Positions 13,547-17,904 of a stretch of DNA of 17,904 nt are shown piece after piece. Source of the DNA: DATIRA01 sp964553405 (GTDB lineage: Bacteria > Pseudomonadota > Gammaproteobacteria > Steroidobacterales > Steroidobacteraceae); assembly GCA_964553405.1 (NCBI GenBank), contig CAZKLS010000052.1, positions 1-17,904 on the forward strand, in the 5' to 3' direction. Below the pieces are notes generated by a model. It was not told the DNA's origin and ran no database searches. It was given only the letters and a program-made list of their open reading frames with translations. Both the position numbers and the translations under genes were made by a program. The first letter of the stretch is position 1. Every line of letters begins with the position of its first letter.

Positions 13547-14236
13547 TCAGTCGTTGCCGGTCTGGACCATCTTGCGCGCGGCTTCGATGAAGCGGGCCGA
13601 TGCGTCCTTGTCGTCCTCACGCAGTGCAGCCGGCGGTATCCCGATGCCGCGCTGGCAGGCCGGCCGCTCGGCCAGCTGCCGTACCCAGCGATCCAGGTGG
13701 GGCAGGCCGTCCAGCGAAACGCCGGACCACCGATGCGTCCGGACCCAGGCCCAGTTCGCGATGTCGGCGATCGAGTAGTCCCCGGCCAGGTACTCGCGGT
13801 CGGCCAGGTGCTTGTCGAGCACGCCGAAGAGCCTCAGGACCTCGCCCTGGTAGCGGTCGATCGCCGGCTGGATCTTCTCGGGGAAATAGCGGTAGAAGAC
13901 GTTGGCCTGGCCCATCATCGGGCCGATTCCCCCCATCTGGAACATCAGCCACTGCATCACCAGTGACCGACCCTGCGGATCAGCCGGCATCAGGCGGCCG
14001 GTCTTCTCGGCCAGGTAGACAAGGATCGCGCCGGACTCGAAGACGGCGAAGTCGCCGGCCGCCCGGTCGACGATCGCAGGTATCCGACCGTTCGGGTTGA
14101 TGCGCAGGAACTGCGGCTGCCGCTGCTCCAGCTTCGCCAGGTCGAGTGCGTGCACCTGGTAGGGCAGACCGAGTTCCTCGAGCGCGATGGACACCTTGTG
14201 CCCGTTCGGGGTGGCTGCGGTGTAGAGGTCGATCAT
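13547..14236 (-). CDS. yfcG: Glutathione S-transferase, YfcG/Nu-class type (disulfide-bond oxidoreductase)
   Basis: The protein has 229 residues. The N-terminal thioredoxin-like domain starts MIDLYTAATPNGHKVSIALE. T9 and N11 are the residues that replace the usual Tyr/Ser/Cys and contact the glutathione sulfur in E. coli YfcG. INPNGRIPAIVD holds the cis-Pro (P53) and FESGAIL holds E67-S68, which bind the glutathione gamma-Glu. The all-helical domain has GGIGPMMGQANVFYRY and YSIADIANWAWV, both matching YfcG as I recall it. YfcG-type enzymes mainly reduce disulfides with glutathione and have weak classical transferase activity. It is cytoplasmic with no signal peptide. The Shine-Dalgarno is weak. 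The gene is divergent from phaB. Confidence 0.92.
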   Translation of the reverse strand: MIDLYTAATPNGHKVSIALEELGLPYQVHALDLAKLEQRQPQFLRINPNGRIPAIVDRAAGDFAVFESGAILVYLAEKTGRLMPADPQGRSLVMQWLMFQMGGIGPMMGQANVFYRYFPEKIQPAIDRYQGEVLRLFGVLDKHLADREYLAGDYSIADIANWAWVRTHRWSGVSLDGLPHLDRWVRQLAERPACQRGIGIPPAALREDDKDASARFIEAARKMVQTGND

Positions 14237-14416
14237 CGGGATTCCGTCCTGGGCGCTGGCAACGGTATCAAAGTTCGCGCGCGAGGCTCCGCTGGTTCCA
14301 TTTCCGCCGCCGGTGTGTCGCGGATGACCGAAAGTCGCATTGCGCCCGCGGCCAGATCATCCGACCGTGGGCGGACGATCGGGGGACCGATCGCAGCTGA
14401 AAAGGGGAGATCAGCG

Positions 14417-15163
14417 ATGAGCGAGACGCGTCGACTGGCGTACGTGACGGGTGGCATGGGCGGCATCGGCACCGCGATCAGCAAGCGCCTGTGCCGCGAG
14501 GGGTTCCACGTGGTCGCCGGCTGCGGACCGGGCTCGCCGCGCAAGGAAAAGTGGCTCGCCGACATGCGGGCCGAAGGCTACGACGTGCACGCCTCCGAGG
14601 GCAACGTGTCGAACTGGGACTCGACCGCGGCCGCGTTCGCGAAGGTGCGGGCCGAGCACGGGCCCGTCGACGTGCTGGTCAACAATGCCGGCATCACGCG
14701 CGACTGCGTGTTTCGCAAGATGACCAATGAGCAGTGGCACGAGGTGATCGAGACGAACCTGAACAGCCTGTTTCACGTCACGAAGCAGGTCATTGGCGAC
14801 ATGCTGGACCGCGGCTGGGGCCGCATCATCAACATCTCCTCGGTCAACGGGCAGAAGGGGCAGTTCGGTCAGACCAACTACTCCACGGCGAAGGCCGGCA
14901 TCCACGGCTTCACGATGGCGCTGGCCCAGGAGCTTGCTTCGAAGGGCGTGACCGTCAACACTGTGTCCCCCGGCTACATCGGCACGGAGATGGTCCGGGC
15001 CGTGCGGCCGGAGGTGCTCGAGAAGATCGTCGCGACGATTCCGGTCAAGCGCCTGGGCGAACCGGAGGAAATCGCCTCGATCGTCGCCTGGATCGCCTCG
15101 GACGAATCGGGCTTCGCCACCGGCGCGGATTTCTCGCTGAACGGCGGCCTGCACATGAGTTGA
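14417..15163 (+). CDS. phaB: Acetoacetyl-CoA reductase (NADPH), short-chain dehydrogenase
   Basis: The protein has 248 residues, against 246 for the Cupriavidus enzyme. It reduces acetoacetyl-CoA to (R)-3-hydroxybutyryl-CoA for polyhydroxybutyrate synthesis. Motifs: TGGMGGIG (11-18) for the cofactor, NNAG (89-92), catalytic S142, Y155 and K159 within QKGQFGQTNYSTAKAG, and the ending SLNGGLHM, both PhaB hallmarks that separate it from FabG. GGGGAG (14404-14409) lies seven bases before ATG 14417. The frame is open further upstream but has no start signal. No phaA or phaC lies in the window, so the polymer pathway must be completed elsewhere. It is followed after 19 bases by a metalloprotease gene, which suggests co-transcription without an obvious functional link. 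Confidence 0.94.
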   Translation: MSETRRLAYVTGGMGGIGTAISKRLCREGFHVVAGCGPGSPRKEKWLADMRAEGYDVHASEGNVSNWDSTAAAFAKVRAEHGPVDVLVNNAGITRDCVFRKMTNEQWHEVIETNLNSLFHVTKQVIGDMLDRGWGRIINISSVNGQKGQFGQTNYSTAKAGIHGFTMALAQELASKGVTVNTVSPGYIGTEMVRAVRPEVLEKIVATIPVKRLGEPEEIASIVAWIASDESGFATGADFSLNGGLHMS

Positions 15164-15182
15164 GCATCAAGCGGAGCAGCGA

Positions 15183-16529
15183 TTGCACATACCTCGCCGA
15201 TGGGCCGCCGCAGCGGCCAGCCTGGCAATTGCTGCATCGGCCTCGATGCCCACGGCCTCGGCCGAGCGGCTGACAGTCCTCTACGCGGAACCGCCCGGCA
15301 GGCTCACGCTCGACGGAACTCCCGCGCAGGCGGCCGAGGCGGGACGCGCGCTGCAGCGCACGGGCAAGGGTCGCCTCCAGTTCGAGGCCTACGGCCGGTC
15401 CTTCGATCTCGAGTTGTCCGGCAACGACGCACTGGCCGGCGGACTTGAGCGCGATTCGCGCGGGTTTCCCCGTGCGCAATCCCGCTATCTGAAGGGCCGG
15501 CTCAGCGGGCTGCCCGGCTCCTGGGCGCGGCTCATGGCCGATTCAGCCGGAATCAGCGGCGTGGTCTGGGACGGGCGGCAGATGTACGTGCTCGAGCGGG
15601 CAGCGCGGGTCGCCGAGCTCAGCATCGTGCCGCCGGAGTCAACCGATGGCGCGCTGGTGTTCCGCGCCAGCGACGCGCTGCTGCCGGGAGGCATCGGCGC
15701 CTGCGCCAGCGAGGGGCCCGTGTCCGACGGCTCGCTGGCCGGCGAGACCCGTGCGGTCATCAGCGAGCTCGCGGCCGGGCGGGCGAAGCCGGGCGCGAGC
15801 CGGGAGATCGGGGTCGTGCTGGTCGCCGATGCGGAATTTTCCGCTCTGCACGGTCCGGCGGTCGAGCAGGCGATGCTCGAGCGCCTCAACATCGCCGACG
15901 GCCTGTATTCCGAGCAGCTGGGACTGCAGATCGTCGCGGCGGAGCTCCGGGTCTTCCGCGGCGAGCCGGACCCGTTCTCCGAAAAGGACGACGTGCGGCT
16001 GCTCGCGGAACTGGTGGACTGGGCGGGCAGCGAGGCCGGGCCGCAGTCGGCCGCGGCCACCTACCTCTTCACCGGGCGCGAGGTCTGTGGCAGCGGGCTG
16101 TTCGGTTGCAGCGTCAACGGTCGATCCAGCTCGACGCTCTGCGGTGCGTCGGCCGCGGCCCTGAGCGAGCCGCTCGGCGAGGTTTACGTCGATGCGCTGC
16201 TGTTCGCGCACGAGCTCGGTCACAACCTCGGCGCCGTCCACGACGGAATCGATGTCTGCGCCTCGACGCCGAGCGGCGGCTTCCTGATGACCCAGTACAC
16301 CGAGAAACGCAGCGAGACACTCTCGCAGTGCTCGCTGGCGCAGATGTCCGCGACGCTCGCCACGGCCGACTGCGTGCTGCCGATCGCAGGCGCGCCGCCC
16401 CCGCCCGAGCCGCCGCCGCTGCCATCGCCGGGAGCGGGCTCGTCGAATTCCGGGGGCGGTGGCGCCGCGGGTCCGCTGCTGCTGCTCCTTGTATTGCTGG
16501 GCCGGCGTCGCCTGCTCCGCAACCCCTGA
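15183..16529 (+). CDS. Secreted reprolysin-like (M12-type) metalloprotease with GlyGly-CTERM-like tail
   Basis: The protein has 448 residues. It starts at TTG 15183 with GCGGAG six bases upstream; the next in-frame ATG would remove the signal peptide (1-27, cleavage after ASA). Residues about 28-200 look like a propeptide region. The catalytic domain (about 207-400) contains HELGHNLGAVHD (343-354), the HExxHxxGxxHD motif of metzincins: H343, H347 and H353 bind zinc and E344 is the base. FLMT (367-370) supplies the Met-turn. Cysteines at 302, 309, 320, 359, 383 and 397 could form disulfides. After a proline-rich linker come GGGGAAGP, a leucine helix and GRRRLLRNP, the layout of a GlyGly-CTERM signal cut by rhombosortase. 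Its target is unknown. It follows phaB by 19 bases. Confidence 0.93.
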   Translation: MHIPRRWAAAAASLAIAASASMPTASAERLTVLYAEPPGRLTLDGTPAQAAEAGRALQRTGKGRLQFEAYGRSFDLELSGNDALAGGLERDSRGFPRAQSRYLKGRLSGLPGSWARLMADSAGISGVVWDGRQMYVLERAARVAELSIVPPESTDGALVFRASDALLPGGIGACASEGPVSDGSLAGETRAVISELAAGRAKPGASREIGVVLVADAEFSALHGPAVEQAMLERLNIADGLYSEQLGLQIVAAELRVFRGEPDPFSEKDDVRLLAELVDWAGSEAGPQSAAATYLFTGREVCGSGLFGCSVNGRSSSTLCGASAAALSEPLGEVYVDALLFAHELGHNLGAVHDGIDVCASTPSGGFLMTQYTEKRSETLSQCSLAQMSATLATADCVLPIAGAPPPPEPPPLPSPGAGSSNSGGGGAAGPLLLLLVLLGRRRLLRNP

Positions 16530-17864
16530 TCACCCGGCGCGCGTCGGTTCGTCGTCGGGAGGTTTCGCGGAACCGGGCCAGCCCTCGCGCAGGTGCAGGT
16601 CCCGCTGCGGGAACGGGATCGTGATGCCCGCCTCGGCGAACAGGTCCCATATCGTCAGGTACAGGTCGGATCGCACGTTGTTGACGCCGTCCTCGGGGTC
16701 GAGGATCCAGAACCGGAGTTCGAGCTCGATGCCGTTGTCGCCGAAGTTCATGATCCGGCTGGCGGCGGCCGGGCTCTTCAGCACCCGCGGGTGCCTGCGG
16801 GCCGCCTCGATCAGCAGTTCCAGCGCCTGGCGGGGATTGTCGGTGTAGCTGATCTGCACCGGCAGCTTGAGCCGGATCGCGCGGTCGCCGTAGCTCCAGT
16901 TGATGACTTCCGAGCTGATCACGTTCTCGTTCGGGATCAGCGTGTCCACGCCGTCGCGGTCCTGCACGACGATGTAGCGGGCCCGGAGCTCCTTGACCAC
17001 GCCGAAGCGGTTGCCGATCGTGATCACGTCGCCGGGCCGTATCGAGCGGTCGCCGATCAGGATGAAGCCGCTGATCAGGTTCGCGGCGATGCGTTGCAGG
17101 CCGAAACCGAGGCCGACGCCGAGCGCGCCGCCGAACACGGTCAGCGCCGCGAGGTCCACGCCGACCGCGTTCAGCGCCACCAGCACGGCCAGCAGCACCA
17201 GGAAGAACCGCACGGTCTTCGCGACGCCGACGCGCAGCCCGATCGACAGCTGCGGCGACGCCATGATGCGGCGCGTCGCCAGCGAGCCGAGATACGCGGC
17301 CCCGACCGTGAACAGCAGGATCGTCACGACGGCGCGCAGCGCGTCGAGCAGCGAGAAGCGCGACTTGCCCAGCGGAATCGCGATCGAGTCGAGGAACTGC
17401 GTGACCGGCCCGATCCAGCCGAGCAGGTACAGCGCGACGACGGCCCAGATCGTCCATGAGATCAGGTGCTCGGAAGCCGCCAGCAGCGGTCCCGGCTCGA
17501 GCACGCGCTTGGCGATCTCGGCCAGCAGCCGGATTCCCGCCAACGCGAACGCCAGTACCGCGGCGCTCTCGACGATTCCGTACGGCAGGCCGAGCTCCCG
17601 CAGCAGCGCGAGCGCGGGCAGGCAGGCGAGACCGAGCAGCGTCGGCAGCGCGAGGCGGTTCACCGCGGCGCCGAGCGTCGCACCCGGCGCTGCCGTGCTT
17701 TCCCTGGCGCCGCGCTCGAACCGGCGCTGCAGGGCCCGGGCGGCCAGCCAGGCCGCCAACACGGCGATCGCCAGCGCGAGGACCTGCCACCAGGGATCCG
17801 GGGACTGCAACGCGCTGAGCAGCTTGTCCCGCGCGCTGCCGAGCGTGGCTGCGAAATCGGTCAT
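16530..17864 (-). CDS. MscS-family mechanosensitive ion channel with extra N-terminal membrane helices
   Basis: The protein has 444 residues, against 286 for E. coli MscS. Hydrophobic segments lie at about 26-44, 71-89, 98-116, 136-155, 173-195, 217-234 and 238-268. The last is the pore helix and its junction: LTVFGGALGVGLGFGLQ, then RIAANLISGFILIGDRSIRP. The beta domain follows (GDVITIGNRFGVVKELRARY, LIPNENVIS, INWSYGDRAIRL) and then the C-terminal alpha/beta domain. The extra helices resemble the larger MscS relatives such as YbdG. These channels open under membrane tension and release solutes on osmotic downshift. GGAGG lies six bases before ATG 17864. The stop codon at 16530-16532 directly abuts the protease stop on the other strand. 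Confidence 0.95.
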   Translation of the reverse strand: MTDFAATLGSARDKLLSALQSPDPWWQVLALAIAVLAAWLAARALQRRFERGARESTAAPGATLGAAVNRLALPTLLGLACLPALALLRELGLPYGIVESAAVLAFALAGIRLLAEIAKRVLEPGPLLAASEHLISWTIWAVVALYLLGWIGPVTQFLDSIAIPLGKSRFSLLDALRAVVTILLFTVGAAYLGSLATRRIMASPQLSIGLRVGVAKTVRFFLVLLAVLVALNAVGVDLAALTVFGGALGVGLGFGLQRIAANLISGFILIGDRSIRPGDVITIGNRFGVVKELRARYIVVQDRDGVDTLIPNENVISSEVINWSYGDRAIRLKLPVQISYTDNPRQALELLIEAARRHPRVLKSPAAASRIMNFGDNGIELELRFWILDPEDGVNNVRSDLYLTIWDLFAEAGITIPFPQRDLHLREGWPGSAKPPDDEPTRAG

Positions 17865-17904
17865 CGGCGCCTCCTGCGCACGATCTTAAGCCAATGCGCG
17901 CGAC

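Noticed and set aside
16114..17790. 558-codon minus-strand frame overlapping the MscS and protease genes
   Set aside because: Out of frame with the clear MscS protein, Arg/Ala-rich, and it covers two well-supported genes.

Overview
The window looks like a piece of a GC-rich proteobacterial chromosome, probably gammaproteobacterial. It holds a PhaB-type acetoacetyl-CoA reductase, a YfcG-type glutathione transferase, a DUF3014 protein, an MscS channel, a small RRM protein, and two families of C-terminal sorting tail (PEP-CTERM and GlyGly-CTERM-like). Two runs of exactly 100 N (7513-7612 and 13282-13381) are scaffold gaps, so this is probably a draft or metagenome-derived assembly, and each gap cuts genes. 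I see no tRNA, rRNA, transposase, integrase or CRISPR array. The organism call is inference from gene content.

Left part (1-5302). A PEP-CTERM protein on the minus strand runs off the left edge, cut inside its sorting signal. About 500 bases of non-coding DNA follow. They hold what looks like a complete sigma-54 promoter: a possible activator element (1103-1118), a perfect IHF-consensus match (1161-1173) and a -24/-12 box (1194-1209). Downstream lie a small secreted protein of unknown function (1349-1831) and a 1081-residue secreted protein with four DUF11 repeats (1957-5202). The unit ends in three consecutive inverted repeats, the last a strong intrinsic terminator.

Middle part (5322-9758). 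A small HEAGH-motif protein stands alone. A second -24/-12 box (5936-5951), with the same TCGG-N5-TTTACA upstream element, precedes a tight cluster: a PEP-CTERM protein, a phage-tail-collar (microcystin-dependent-like) protein, a GNAT acetyltransferase cut by the first gap, and a signal-bearing DUF6916-like protein. A secreted M28 zinc aminopeptidase, with an unusual His at a metal-ligand position, converges on this cluster from the minus strand.

Right part (10224-17864). In order: an RRM RNA-binding protein behind a long leader with several stem-loops; a secreted fasciclin protein; an exported plant-type asparaginase/isoaspartyl peptidase; a DUF3014 membrane protein cut by the second gap; the first residues of a small conserved protein; the glutathione transferase; phaB followed closely by a secreted reprolysin-like metalloprotease with a GlyGly-CTERM-like tail; and an MscS-family channel whose stop codon directly abuts that of the protease. 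Secreted and envelope proteins dominate: ten of the sixteen genes carry a plausible signal peptide or membrane segments. The most interesting observation is the pair of sigma-54 promoters with a shared upstream element. They would link a PEP-CTERM cluster to a DUF11 gene unit that carries no PEP-CTERM signal.
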